A stretch of 64,000 nucleotides of DNA from Collinsella aerofaciens (GTDB taxonomy: Bacteria; Actinomycetota; Coriobacteriia; Coriobacteriales; Coriobacteriaceae), in contig NZ_CABJFS010000003.1 in NCBI RefSeq assembly GCF_902364945.1, positions 186,001 to 250,000 on the forward strand. The letters run 5' to 3'. Shown here piece by piece: positions 25,161 to 34,301 of the stretch; the stretch's first letter is position 1; every line of letters begins with the position of its first letter. The position numbers and the translations under genes are program-made. The notes beneath the pieces are model-generated. The model searched no databases. It had not been told where the DNA came from and worked only from the letters and a program-made list of their open reading frames with translations.

Positions 25161-25258
25161 GACGGCGTCAGCTGAGTCGATTTGGCCCGAAAGAGGAGGG
25201 AGCACGCCTTATGGCGGCGACCGACGAATGAGCGACAAATCGGCCAGCTGACGCCGTC
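25161..25258. repeat. Long imperfect hairpin, family C copy 3
   Basis: Arms GACGGCGTCAGCTG (25161-25174) and CAGCTGACGCCGTC (25245-25258) are perfect, with inner CGATTTG/CAAATCG pairing. The interior CCCGAAAGAGGAGGGAG matches the core of the copies at 8415 and 9713. It lies just beyond the 3' end of the RNase P RNA gene. Confidence 0.75.
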
Positions 25259-25275
25259 GCAGCGTCAACAAGAAA

Positions 25276-25637
25276 GCTGAGTGGGCCTATAAGCCGGGTT
25301 CTGTCGTGAACGGTCATTTATCTTGTCTGCACGTTACCATGCAGCTCCACGCACGCTACCCGAACGCGGACCGGGCCGGCCCATAGCGTTCCTATTCGCG
25401 CTTGCTCCGGATGGGGCTTGCCAAGCCGCCGTGTTGCCACGACGCTGGTGGTCTCTTACACCACCGTTTCAGCTTTTCCCTTTACGCCTTGCGGCGCAGG
25501 TGGGAGTCTTCTTTTCTGCGGCGCTTTCCGTCGGATCACTCCGCCCGGCCGTTAGCCGGCATCCCGCCCTCTGGAGCCCGGACTTTCCTCACGCGTGCTG
25601 CAAGCAGCACATCGCGCGACCGTCTGGCCCACTCAGC
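25276..25637 (-). ncRNA. rnpB: RNase P RNA, bacterial type A
   Basis: About 362 nt. The ends pair as helix P1 (GGCCCACTCAGC with GCTGAGTGGGCC on the plus strand). On the minus strand the universally conserved segments appear in order: CGUGAGGAAAGUCCGGGCUCC (written here as its DNA parts GAGGAAAGTCCGGGCTCC), AGGGCGGGATGCCGG, CGGTGGTGTAAGAGACCACC, GGCAAGCCCC, and the 3' ACAGAACCCGGCTTATAGGC. It is the catalytic RNA that matures tRNA 5' ends. A -10-like TACACT lies about 10 nt upstream of the 5' end. Confidence 0.96.
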
Positions 25638-25958
25638 AGTGCAAGAGTGTAGCACACCGTTGCCGCAGGCAATGGCACAACACAAGCGTTCGACACGATA
25701 AACCAAGAACCACGCTATGCAGTACAATAGACTTGTCGATGGGCAACGTCGTCAGTCGAAACGACCGCGCTCCGCACCCCTCCGTCTACTCGGTGCGTTC
25801 CCGCCTCCTCCCCGAGGCGGGATGTCGGCATATTTTATGCACCGATAACCAAATAGCAAACAGATAGCCCGGCATCATCGTGCACCACAGCTGCAAATGC
25901 AAAAAGGGACCCGTCCATTGCGGACGGATCCCTTAAAACAAGTGATCGTCAAACCGAT
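25638..25958. other. Region between rnpB and rpsA, 321 bp
   Basis: Holds the rnpB promoter, the rpsA terminator and a stable hairpin CCCGCCTC-CTCCC-CGAGGCGGG near 25799-25823. A rightward 42-codon frame at 25741 has no ribosome site. I see no gene. Confidence 0.5.
25904..25934 (-). terminator. Terminator after rpsA
   Basis: AAGGGATCCGTCC pairs with GGACGGGTCCCTT (12 of 13) and is followed on the minus strand by TTTGC. Confidence 0.82.
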
Positions 25959-27125
25959 TTACTCGGCGTCGGTCTCCTCGTCCTTCTTCTCGGAAGGCAG
26001 CGGGGTGACCTCAATCTCGACGCCCAGAGTCTCAGCAGCGGACTTCATGGACAGGGAGATACGACGACGGTCGAGGTCGATCTCCATGACCTTGACCTGA
26101 ACCTTGTCGCCCACGTGGGTGACCTGAGAAGGCTGATCGACGTGCTTGTTGGCCATCTCGGAGATATGCACCAGGCCCTCGATGCCCTCGCCCAGGTCGA
26201 CGAAAGCGCCGAACGGGACAAGCTTGGTCACAGTGCCCTCGACGATAGCACCGACGGGGTACTTCTTGACCAGTGCGCGCCACGGATCCTCGGTGGTCTG
26301 CTTGAGACCCAGGGAGATACGCTCGCGGTTGAGATCGACGTCGAGAACCTCGACCTCGACCTCCTGGCCGACCTTGACAACCTCGGAAGGATGGTTGACG
26401 TGGTTCCAGGAGAGCTCGGAGATGTGGATGAGGCCGTCGATGCCGCCGAGGTCGACGAAGGCGCCGAAGTCGACGATGGAGGAAACGGTGCCCTGGAGAC
26501 GCATGCCAGACTTGAGCTTGGACAGGATCTCGGAGCGCTCGGCCTTACGGGACTCCTCAAGCACGACACGACGGGAGAGGACAACGTTGTTGCGGTTGCG
26601 GTCCATCTCGATGACGCGGGCCTCGATGCGGGTGCCCATGTAGGAGGTGAGGTCCTTGACACGACGGAGGTCGACGAGGGAAGCGGGCAGGAAGCCACGC
26701 AGGCCGATGTCGAGGATCAGGCCGCCCTTGACAACCTCGATAACCTCGCCCTCGACGTTCTCGCCGGAGTTGAACTTCTCCTCGATGCGGTTCCAAGCAC
26801 GCTCGTACTCGGCACGCTTCTTGGACAGGACCAGACGACCGTCCTTGTCCTCCTTCTGGAGAACCAGGGCCTCGATGGGATCACCGAGTGCAACGATGTC
26901 TGCAGGGTTAGCGTCCTTGCGGATGGACAGCTCGCGGACCGGGATAACGCCCTCGGACTTGAATCCGATGTCAACGAGCACCTCGTCATGCTCGATCTTA
27001 ACGACAGTGCCGTTAACGAGATCGCCCTCATCAAAGTCGGTAATCGTACCGTCGATGAGGTTGTTCATCTCCTCCTCGTTGACATCGTCAAGAGAGAAAA
27101 TGGACGAGTTCTGAATCTCACTCAA
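25959..27125 (-). CDS. rpsA: 30S ribosomal protein S1
   Basis: 388 residues with four S1 RNA-binding domains: about 32-105, 122-190, 208-277 and 295-362, each ending with a pattern such as GRLVLSKKR, NNVVLSRR, ERISLGLKQ, RRISLSMKS. Domains 3 and 4 carry the best S1 signatures (GAFVDLGGIDGLIHISELS, GAFVDLGEGIEGLVHISEM). The C-terminus is acidic. S1 brings mRNA to the small subunit. Four domains is the shorter form seen in Gram-positive lineages. The start appears to be a TTG (27125) with AAAGGGG 7 nt upstream; no ATG matches the conserved N-terminus. Confidence 0.94.
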   Translation of the reverse strand: MSEIQNSSIFSLDDVNEEEMNNLIDGTITDFDEGDLVNGTVVKIEHDEVLVDIGFKSEGVIPVRELSIRKDANPADIVALGDPIEALVLQKEDKDGRLVLSKKRAEYERAWNRIEEKFNSGENVEGEVIEVVKGGLILDIGLRGFLPASLVDLRRVKDLTSYMGTRIEARVIEMDRNRNNVVLSRRVVLEESRKAERSEILSKLKSGMRLQGTVSSIVDFGAFVDLGGIDGLIHISELSWNHVNHPSEVVKVGQEVEVEVLDVDLNRERISLGLKQTTEDPWRALVKKYPVGAIVEGTVTKLVPFGAFVDLGEGIEGLVHISEMANKHVDQPSQVTHVGDKVQVKVMEIDLDRRRISLSMKSAAETLGVEIEVTPLPSEKKDEETDAE

Positions 27126-27441
27126 AGGTGGACCCCTTTCGAACTACGGGGCCCCGATTGCTAGGACCTACAGAAGGGTGCGACAAGCACACAACGTTTA
27201 GGAACACTCGGGAGCCGACAGATACTGATGTGACGCTTATGCAATCACGTTCGTATAGGTTACGGGGAAATGGGTTCGATTTCAAGCGTGAACTGCCATT
27301 TTTTACTCGTGTGGAGACTTTTTCGTAATCTTATGGACAGCTGTCTCCACAACTTGACGATAAGCAGTTTTCCCATACGCCTTTAGGGTAAAGTATCCGG
27401 AGCCAACGATTCTGGAACGATTTATCGAGAAAGGTGCCCGC
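27126..27441. other. Divergent region between rpsA and the HAD gene
   Basis: 316 bp without a gene. A 9-bp inverted repeat TGTGGAGAC/GTCTCCACA (27310-27318, 27343-27351) and a rightward TTGACG with a weak -10 17 bp on (about 27353-27381) could serve the rightward gene. Confidence 0.4.
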
Positions 27442-28200
27442 GTGCTCAAAGCAGTCGTTTTCGATATGGACGAGACGCTTCTTAGCATTAACCTCAACGC
27501 ATTCATCCTTCGCTATTTTAAGGATGTCTCGTCGATGCTCGCGGACATCGGGCGACGCAGCCGCGGTGGCACGATGGCACGCCTGGGCACGATTCTGGTC
27601 GATCTCAACGCCAATCGTAGAAGCGGCACGGATAATCGCACCAATCTGGAGTTCTACCAAGAAGAGGTTGAGCGCCGGTGCGGCATTTGCCTCTCGGACC
27701 CACTTATCTACGAGGCGTTTACCTACTACGATCACGAAGTTCTGCCGTACAAGAACGACGACATGATCAACGCGAAAGCCATGCCGGGTGCGCACGCCGC
27801 GCTTCAGGCGGTACAGGACGCAGGGCTGCGCTGCGCGCTCTTCACCAACCCCAGCTTTCCTCAAGGCGCCATCGAGTGCCGCATGGGCTGGGGCGACCTG
27901 GCCGACGCCCCCTTTGAGCTCGTCACGCACATGGGAAACGCCACCCGCTGCAAGCCTGATGCCACCTACTATCTAGAGCAGCTTCAGGTGATGGGACTCG
28001 AACCGCACGAGGTCCTTATGGTGGGCAACGATCCCAAACGCGACTTCCCTAGTCCCGCCTGCGGCATTCAGACTGCCTATGTAGGCCAGGGCAAGCCCAA
28101 CCGAGTCACCTGGCGCGGAACCATGGAAGGCTTCGCCCGCGACTTTAACGCCGTAGTAGAAGCCTTCTACGAACACCAAGTAGCCGACGAACTGTCCTAG
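27442..28200 (+). CDS. HAD-superfamily hydrolase
   Basis: 252 residues. HAD motif I is VFDMDETLLS (Asp8 and Asp10 by position in MLKAVVFDMDETLL), motif II is CALFTNPSFP, motif III Lys lies in RCKPDATYY and motif IV is VLMVGNDPKRDFPSPACGIQTAYVG. A helical cap (about 20-95) follows motif I, so it is a C1-capped phosphatase-like enzyme of unknown substrate. It starts at a GTG with AAAGG upstream. It converges on the UPF0597 gene, and their 3' ends overlap by 4 nt. Confidence 0.85.
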   Translation: MLKAVVFDMDETLLSINLNAFILRYFKDVSSMLADIGRRSRGGTMARLGTILVDLNANRRSGTDNRTNLEFYQEEVERRCGICLSDPLIYEAFTYYDHEVLPYKNDDMINAKAMPGAHAALQAVQDAGLRCALFTNPSFPQGAIECRMGWGDLADAPFELVTHMGNATRCKPDATYYLEQLQVMGLEPHEVLMVGNDPKRDFPSPACGIQTAYVGQGKPNRVTWRGTMEGFARDFNAVVEAFYEHQVADELS

Positions 28201-29516
28201 CACACTTGGGTTTTGCCGATCATGATGTTGAGGATCTCGACGTCGGTATCTTTCATGCCCACACGGCCTACGTAGCCCATACTGGCGATTGTCTGCTCAA
28301 CGGTATCCTGGATCAGGCCCTCGCCGGCACGGAAGCCGCGGCCTTGCATGGCCATATCGTGACCCAAAATCGCCGCATCAACGGCAGCGGAAATCTTGGC
28401 GGCGCAACTTGCCTTGGCGCCATCGCACACGATGCCGCCCACGTTACCGAGCGTATTGGAGACCGTCGCACCGATTTGCTCGCGCGTGCCACCGCACAGC
28501 CAGGTAATCGCAGCGCCGGCGCCACACGCGGCGCAAATAGCACCGCAAAACGCCGAGAGCGCACCGATATAGCTCTTGATATGCACGGCAATGAGATCGG
28601 ACAGCATCACGGCGCGCACCAGGCGGTCGTGGTCGCAGCGCAGGTACTCGGCATACTCCATAACGGGCAGTGCGCAGGTAATGCCCTGGTTGCCCGAGCC
28701 ACACACAATGGCGACCGGCAGCGCGCAGCCGTTCATGCGGGCGTCGGACCCGGCGGCGGCACGGGCACGGGCACGGCAGGCAACGTCATCGGCACGAGCA
28801 CCCAGCAGCGTACGGCCAACCTCGGCACCCCAAGCGTGCGCCAGACCCTCGGCGCTGATCGCGCCGTTCAGCTCGATCTGACGCTCAACGGCAGCGCGAG
28901 CGCCCTCAATGTCGCCGTCCTCGATAAAGTCGACAATGGACTCAATCGACATGGGCGTATCGGCATTATCTGCTGCCCGCTCGGCCACCACGCGCTCGGC
29001 GCAGGCGGCACACTCCCCCGCCGACTTGCCGCACACCGGAATACCGTCGAGCGTATGGCACGTGACATTGGTGTGGTGGTCGGTAATCTCGACGACCGCG
29101 GTATGGCCCCCGGCCGTGGCAGTCACCTTGATGTAGAGGTTGGGCACACCCTCGACAAGCGATACACCGCAGTAACCGGCATCGGCGAGGAGCTCGGCCA
29201 CGCGAGCACGATCTTCGTCGTTAACGCTCTCGAGCACCTCGAGCGTGCTCTTGGCGTCACCGCCCACGGCACCCAGCACGGCTGCCGCTTCAATACCGTG
29301 CATACCGCCCGAGTTGGGCACGGTCACGCTCTTAACGTTCTTGATGATGTTGCCCGAGCAGGCAACGTCCATATGATCGGGTTCGCAACCGAGCGTCTGG
29401 CTCGCCAGCGCCGCTGCATAGGCAACGGCAATAGGCTCGGTGCAGCCGAGCGCACAGACAAGCTCGTGGTTCAAAACGTCGCAAAACGCGGCATCACGAA
29501 GGGAATCGGTAGGCAT
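28197..29516 (-). CDS. UPF0597 / L-cysteine desulfidase (CyuA-like) family protein
   Basis: 439 residues. The N-terminal motif LNHELVCALGCTEPIAVAYAAA and the Cys-rich C-terminal motifs (GSGNQGITCALPVMEYA, FCGAICAACGAGAAITWL, GNVGGIVCDGAKASCAAKI) define the family related to the alpha subunit of iron-sulfur serine dehydratase; the cysteines probably hold a [4Fe-4S] cluster. Members include the cysteine desulfidase CyuA/YhaM, which breaks down L-cysteine to pyruvate, sulfide and ammonia. The ATG at 29516 has AGGAG upstream. Substrate choice (Cys or another amino acid) cannot be read from the sequence. Confidence 0.85.
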   Translation of the reverse strand: MPTDSLRDAAFCDVLNHELVCALGCTEPIAVAYAAALASQTLGCEPDHMDVACSGNIIKNVKSVTVPNSGGMHGIEAAAVLGAVGGDAKSTLEVLESVNDEDRARVAELLADAGYCGVSLVEGVPNLYIKVTATAGGHTAVVEITDHHTNVTCHTLDGIPVCGKSAGECAACAERVVAERAADNADTPMSIESIVDFIEDGDIEGARAAVERQIELNGAISAEGLAHAWGAEVGRTLLGARADDVACRARARAAAGSDARMNGCALPVAIVCGSGNQGITCALPVMEYAEYLRCDHDRLVRAVMLSDLIAVHIKSYIGALSAFCGAICAACGAGAAITWLCGGTREQIGATVSNTLGNVGGIVCDGAKASCAAKISAAVDAAILGHDMAMQGRGFRAGEGLIQDTVEQTIASMGYVGRVGMKDTDVEILNIMIGKTQVC

Positions 29517-29788
29517 AGGTATCTCCTGCTTACATAACGAACTGGGCTCTCGATAAAAGTTAGCTCTTTTATTTGATAACAATGCATCAAAAACCGCAAC
29601 CATAGTTCCGGCAGACGGCGCTCGAGCGCAAACTGACGGCATTCATTCATGAGAAGCCGGTCTTGTTGCCTGCTAAAACGTTTGACCAAAAAACGCTCGA
29701 GCGTTTACGTAAAAGTCGCGCTATCATGCAGACGAACGCGGTAAACACCTTTAGCATTTGCGCCGCACAGACCAGAGAGGAACCATCC

Positions 29789-30256
29789 ATGAAGATCGGT
29801 ATCGGTAACGACCACGCCGCCGTCGAGCTCAAGAACATCATTTCCGAGCACCTGAAGGAGCGCGGCTGCGAGGTCGTGAACTTTGGCACCGACACCTCCG
29901 AGAGCTTCGACTACCCCATCGCCGGTTACAAGGTGGGCAAGGCCGTTGCCAACGGTGACGTCGACCTGGGTATCCTGATCTGCGGTACCGGCGTCGGGAT
30001 CAGCCTGGCTGCCAACAAGGTCGAGGGCGTACGCGCCGTCGTGTGCTCCGAGCCCTTCAGCGCCAAGCTCTCGCGCATGCACAACAACACCAACGTGCTC
30101 GCCTTTGGCGCCCGCGTCGTGGGCTCCGAGCTCGCCAAGATGATTGTCGACGAATGGCTCGACGCCGAGTTTGAGGGCGGCCGCCACGAGCGTCGCGTTA
30201 ATCTCCTCAACGAGATCGACCAGACCCGCGGACTAAAGATTGTCGACGAGGCCTAA
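29789..30256 (+). CDS. rpiB: Ribose 5-phosphate isomerase B
   Basis: 155 residues, the size of RpiB. Motifs: KIGIGNDHAAVELK (phosphate-binding N-terminus), NFGTDTSESFDYP, VDLGILICGTGVGISLAANK with the catalytic Cys, CSEPFSAKLSRMHNNTNVLAFG and the late GGRHERRVNLLNEID. It interconverts ribose and ribulose 5-phosphate; related LacAB/allose isomerases share the fold. The ATG at 29789 has AGAGAGG upstream. Monocistronic, ending at a terminator. Confidence 0.93.
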   Translation: MKIGIGNDHAAVELKNIISEHLKERGCEVVNFGTDTSESFDYPIAGYKVGKAVANGDVDLGILICGTGVGISLAANKVEGVRAVVCSEPFSAKLSRMHNNTNVLAFGARVVGSELAKMIVDEWLDAEFEGGRHERRVNLLNEIDQTRGLKIVDEA

Positions 30257-30283
30257 AGACTTACAAAGCCATACGCTAGCGCC

Positions 30284-30318
30284 AGCCCCCGCCCGGAAGA
30301 AACATCCGGACGGGGGCT
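30284..30318 (+). terminator. Terminator after rpiB
   Basis: 14-bp stem AGCCCCCGCCCGGA / TCCGGACGGGGGCT with one mismatch, then CTTTAGTAGTTTT. Confidence 0.8.
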
Positions 30319-30364
30319 CTTTAGTAGTTTTCTATGCGTTTACCAAAAATCTACCGGAATAAAA

Positions 30365-30394
30365 GGGCGCCGCGGTTGGAATTCCGCGGCGCCC
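30365..30394 (-). terminator. Terminator after ndk
   Basis: Perfect 11-bp stem GGGCGCCGCGG / CCGCGGCGCCC followed on the minus strand by TTTTATT. Confidence 0.85.
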
Positions 30395-30432
30395 AAGCCA
30401 CACGCTAACAGCTTTAAGGAGTCAAAGCTGGT

Positions 30433-30837
30433 TTAGCCAAAGAAGCGCTTGATCTCGATCTCGGCGTTCTCCAGGCAGTCGGAACCGTGGATCACGTTGG
30501 CGTTGACATCGACAGCGAAGTCGCCGCGGATGGTGCCAGGAGCAGCATCAAGCGGGTTGGTAGCGCCCATAAGGGTGCGCATCTTGGAAACAGCGGAGAG
30601 ACCAGAAACGACCATCTTGACGACCGGACCGCTCGTCATAAAGTCGCAGAGACCGCCAAAGAAGGGCTTGTCGGCCAGATGGGCGTAGTGCTCCTCGACG
30701 GTAGCGCGCTCGAGCGTGGTCATCTCCATGCGCTCGATGACAAGGCCGCTGCGCTCAATACGAGCAACGATCTCGCCGATCTTGCGGTCGCGCACGGCGT
30801 CGGGCTTAATCATGATGAAGGTCTTCTCGATAGCCAT
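30433..30837 (-). CDS. ndk: Nucleoside diphosphate kinase
   Basis: 134 residues, normal for Ndk. TFIMIKPDAVRDRKIGEI at the N-terminus, RPFFGGL-like KPFFGGLCDFM, then GATNPLDAAPGTIRGDFAVD and the active-site histidine motif NVIHGSDCLENAEIEIKRFF. It balances nucleoside triphosphate pools by a phospho-His ping-pong reaction. The ATG at 30837 has AAAGG upstream. Monocistronic. Confidence 0.96.
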   Translation of the reverse strand: MAIEKTFIMIKPDAVRDRKIGEIVARIERSGLVIERMEMTTLERATVEEHYAHLADKPFFGGLCDFMTSGPVVKMVVSGLSAVSKMRTLMGATNPLDAAPGTIRGDFAVDVNANVIHGSDCLENAEIEIKRFFG

Positions 30838-31222
30838 AAGGTAGCCTTTCAAGTAGGTTCGCGCGTGCCCAAGTCCCATTCCGGCACCCGCCTGGACTGC
30901 ATCGTAACAGAGTTTTAGCTGCAGTTAAACAAAAAGCTGTTTATTGAAACGCTGCAATTTATTAAAGCGCTCCATATGTGTCACTTCTGTTTCGAAGCCC
31001 GATTAGAGTACCATCCGACCGCCCATCAACCACATCGAACAGAGCAGACGGTCGGTTGCCACCCGCGAACGTACCCCCTTCACAACCTGCCCAAAGGTCC
31101 TACAGAAGTTCTCGACAAGCCCCTCCCCCATAGCAACAAAATACGGACGCCCACATCAGCAGACGCCCGTAAAGCAAAAAACGATTCCTCAATAAATGGC
31201 AAAAACGGCTTCGGCCAAACCC
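30838..31222. other. Intergenic region between ndk and argH
   Basis: 385 bp. It carries the ndk promoter (on the left) and the end of the argH transcript. The only hairpin near argH is GGC-CGAA-GCC followed by TTTTTG on the minus strand (about 31203-31217), a weak terminator candidate. I see no gene. Confidence 0.4.
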
Positions 31223-32653
31223 TTATTTTATCCCGTGGCCCATCTCGACGACCTTGGTCAGCGATCCAAACACGCCCTCGTCGGCCACGAGCTGCGCCTC
31301 GGCACGCTGCAGCTGCACGGCAACGGCGGCAGGGGCGGTACCGCCCTCGGTCGTACGCGCGGCGACAATCGACGGGATGTCGAGCGCCTCGGTAATATCG
31401 CGTTCAAAGAGCGGGCTTGCCTCCTGGAACACCTCAAACGGCAGGTCCTCAAGATTGCAGCCGCGCTTCTCACACATCAGAACCAGATGTCCCACCACGG
31501 CATGTGCCTCGCGGAACGGCAGGCCACGCTTGGCCAGGTAATCGGCAACATCGGTAGCGGCAAGGTGCCCCACGCCGCACTCGCGCGCCATGGCATCCTC
31601 GTTGACGGCCCAAGTCGAAATCATACCGGCCATAACCGACAGGCACTGCATGAGTGTGTGAGCGGTATCGAGCGCGCCCTCCTTGTCCTCCTGCAAGTCC
31701 TTGTTATAAGCAAGCGGCAGGCCCTTCATGGTTACCAGCAGCTGCACCAGGTTGCCGTACACGCGACCGCTCTTACCGCGGATAAGCTCGGCAAAGTCGG
31801 GATTCTTCTTCTGCGGCATGATAGACGAGCCGGTGGAGTAGGAGTCTGAAAGCGTGATAAAGCCAAATTCGGAGCTCGACCACAGCACGATCTCCTCGGA
31901 AAGACGCGACAGGTGCATCGCCATGACGGATCCGGCGTAATGCAGATCGAGCAGGAAATCACGGTCGGAAACCGCATCGAGCGAGTTGGGAATCACGCCC
32001 GCAAAGCCAAGTTCGGCAGCCGTCATCTGGCGATCGAGCGGATAGCTCGTACCGGCAAGCGCGGCAGCACCCAGCGGGCAGTTGTCGGCGGCATCGAAGG
32101 CGGCCTTCAGGCGCGTAAAGTCGCGCGCGAACATCCAGGAATACGCCAGCAGATGATGCGACAGCAGAACCGGCTGAGCGTGCTGCATATGCGTGTAGCC
32201 CGGCAGAATCACCTTATCATACTTCTTAGCGGCATCCACCAGCACATGACGAAGCGAAAGATTGGCCTCCATGAGCTCCTTGGCGAGCGCCTTGACGCCC
32301 AGGCGCGTATCGGTCGCAACCTGGTCGTTGCGCGAACGCCCGGTATGCAAGCGCTTGCCAGCCTCGCCGATGCGACGCGTCAGCTCGCTCTCGATGGACA
32401 TATGAATGTCCTCGTCATTGATGTCGAAGGTGAAGTTGCCGGCATCGATATCCTGTTCGATTCCGGTCAGGCCCTCGGCAATCGCCTGCTCGTCCTCGGC
32501 GCTGATGATGCCCTGGGCCGCCAGCATCTTGGCATGCGCCTTAGAACCGGCGATATCCTGCTTATAGAGATGTTTGTCGACCGGCAACGACGCGCCAAAC
32601 TCCTGCGTGACCTCGGCCACGCCCGCCTCAAAACGACCGCCCCAAAGAGCCAT
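31223..32653 (-). CDS. argH: Argininosuccinate lyase
   Basis: 476 residues. It begins MALWGGRFEAGVAEVTQEF as is usual for ArgH, contains HTGRSRNDQVATDTRL, and the fumarase/aspartase-superfamily signature GSSIMPQKKNPDFAELIRGK (about 280-299). It releases arginine and fumarate in the last step of arginine synthesis. The ATG at 32653 has AAAGGAG upstream. argG lies upstream in the same direction but a terminator separates them, so each may have its own promoter. Confidence 0.95.
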   Translation of the reverse strand: MALWGGRFEAGVAEVTQEFGASLPVDKHLYKQDIAGSKAHAKMLAAQGIISAEDEQAIAEGLTGIEQDIDAGNFTFDINDEDIHMSIESELTRRIGEAGKRLHTGRSRNDQVATDTRLGVKALAKELMEANLSLRHVLVDAAKKYDKVILPGYTHMQHAQPVLLSHHLLAYSWMFARDFTRLKAAFDAADNCPLGAAALAGTSYPLDRQMTAAELGFAGVIPNSLDAVSDRDFLLDLHYAGSVMAMHLSRLSEEIVLWSSSEFGFITLSDSYSTGSSIMPQKKNPDFAELIRGKSGRVYGNLVQLLVTMKGLPLAYNKDLQEDKEGALDTAHTLMQCLSVMAGMISTWAVNEDAMARECGVGHLAATDVADYLAKRGLPFREAHAVVGHLVLMCEKRGCNLEDLPFEVFQEASPLFERDITEALDIPSIVAARTTEGGTAPAAVAVQLQRAEAQLVADEGVFGSLTKVVEMGHGIK

Positions 32654-33074
32654 GGAACCGTCTCCTTTCATCAAATTCCAAAACAAGCGCCCAAAGCAAG
32701 GCACCCTGTCGCTAAAGCGATTTATCAACCGCTAGTCTTACACATTCCCCACCGTGCACGGGAACATGCAGCTAATTTGCAAAGAAGTGACGCACCTGGC
32801 ACTTGGCGCCCTTCGACTCCCGCCAACCGCATTGAACATAATGGATACTCCTCGGATATATAAAGGTGTAAAGCCCTCAAATTGATAGAAAGAGCCCCGC
32901 CGGACAACCCCGGCGGGGCTCGGACTCAGCCGCAGGCGCGGCGTCATTTATTCGGGCGGAACGTAGGGGCCACCGATGTTAAGAAGTGTCAGCAAGCATA
33001 ACGAAAGGTAGGGACCCCGTGCGCCCGTTATGTATCACGCGAATGGGCCGCGCGGATACCAAGGAAGAGAAGCC
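32654..33074. other. Intergenic region between argH and argG
   Basis: 421 bp containing the argG terminator (32893-32920) and presumably the argH promoter. No convincing ARG box, riboswitch or gene is visible. Confidence 0.4.
32893..32920 (-). terminator. Terminator after argG
   Basis: Perfect 11-bp stem AGCCCCGCCGG / CCGGCGGGGCT, followed on the minus strand by CTTTCTATC. Confidence 0.75.
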
Positions 33075-34301
33075 TTAGGCCTGGGCTGCAGCCGAGCTGG
33101 GACCCTGGACCTTAGCCCACGTCTTGAGCGACAGCGTGTCAATCTCGATAAAGCCGGCGCTGGCCTTCTCGTCAAACGTAGTGTCGCGGTCGTAGGTGGC
33201 CAGACCGTAGTCGTAGAGGCTGAAGGGGCTCTTGCGGCCGACAACATGGCAGTTGCCCTTAAAGAACTTCAGACGGACGGTGCCGGTCACAAACTTCTGG
33301 GCGTCGGCCATAAAGGCGTCGAGCGCGTTTTTGAGCGGGCTGTACCACTGGCCGTTGTACACGGCGGTAGCCCAATCCTGCTCGAGCTTGATCTTGGTCT
33401 TGAGCAGGTCGCCCTCAACGCAAATGTCCTCGAGCGCCTTGTGGGCGGTGATGAGCGTCAGGGCGCCGGGAACCTCGTAGCACTCACGGCTCTTGAGGCC
33501 CACCAGACGATCCTCGACCAGATCGAGACGGCCAAAGCCGTTGTCACCCGAAATCTTGTTGAGGGCGATGACGATCTCGGAGAGCTTCATCTTCTTGCCG
33601 TCGACGGCGACGGGCTTGCCGGCCTCAAACTCAATCTCGGTATACGTCGGGGTGTCCGGCGTGTCCTCGGGATTCTTGGTCATAGCCCAAGCGTCGTCGA
33701 GCGGCTCGTTCCAGGGATCCTCCAGGTGGCCGCACTCAATGGCGCGACCCCACAGATTGTCGTCGATGGAATAGGGGTTGTCGTTGGCACCCTCGGGAAC
33801 CGGCACGTTGTGGGCGTGGGCATAGGCGACCTCGTCGGGACGGCACTTCAGATCCCACTCGCGAACCGGGGCGATAACCTTAAGCTCGGGGTCGAGGGCC
33901 TTGACGGCAGCCTCAAAACGAACCTGGTCGTTACCCTTGCCGGTGCAGCCGTGGGCAACGTAGGTCGCGTCAAACTCGTGAGCGACCTCGACGAGCTTCT
34001 TGGCGAGCAGCGGACGGGACAGGGCGGAGAGCAGCGGGTACTTGTTCTCGTACATGGAGTTTGCGGCGATGGCCTTAGTCAGGAACTCATCGGAGAACTC
34101 GTCGCGCAGGTCGAGCACCTGGCAATCGAGAACGCCCAGGTCAAGCGCCTTCTGCTTCTTGGCATCCAAGCCGGTCTCCTCCTGGCCCACGTTGCCGCAG
34201 ACGCAAACGACATCGAGATTCTTCTCGTCCTGGAGCCACTTGACACATACGGATGTATCAAGACCACCGGAATATGCGAGAACGACTTTTTCCTTGCTCA
34301 T
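33075..34301 (-). CDS. argG: Argininosuccinate synthase
   Basis: 408 residues. The ATP-pyrophosphatase loop AYSGGLDTSVCVKWL lies at residues 9-23. Further landmarks are YVAHGCTGKGNDQVRFE, DDNLWGRAIECG and RSPFSLYDYGLATYD-like KSPFSLYDYG near the end. It joins citrulline and aspartate using ATP. The ATG at 34301 has AAAGGAAA upstream. Codon use and length are ordinary. Confidence 0.96.
   Translation of the reverse strand: MSKEKVVLAYSGGLDTSVCVKWLQDEKNLDVVCVCGNVGQEETGLDAKKQKALDLGVLDCQVLDLRDEFSDEFLTKAIAANSMYENKYPLLSALSRPLLAKKLVEVAHEFDATYVAHGCTGKGNDQVRFEAAVKALDPELKVIAPVREWDLKCRPDEVAYAHAHNVPVPEGANDNPYSIDDNLWGRAIECGHLEDPWNEPLDDAWAMTKNPEDTPDTPTYTEIEFEAGKPVAVDGKKMKLSEIVIALNKISGDNGFGRLDLVEDRLVGLKSRECYEVPGALTLITAHKALEDICVEGDLLKTKIKLEQDWATAVYNGQWYSPLKNALDAFMADAQKFVTGTVRLKFFKGNCHVVGRKSPFSLYDYGLATYDRDTTFDEKASAGFIEIDTLSLKTWAKVQGPSSAAAQA

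Noticed and set aside
25741..25869. A 42-codon rightward frame between rnpB and rpsA
   Set aside because: No ribosome site and it covers a stable hairpin; more likely chance.
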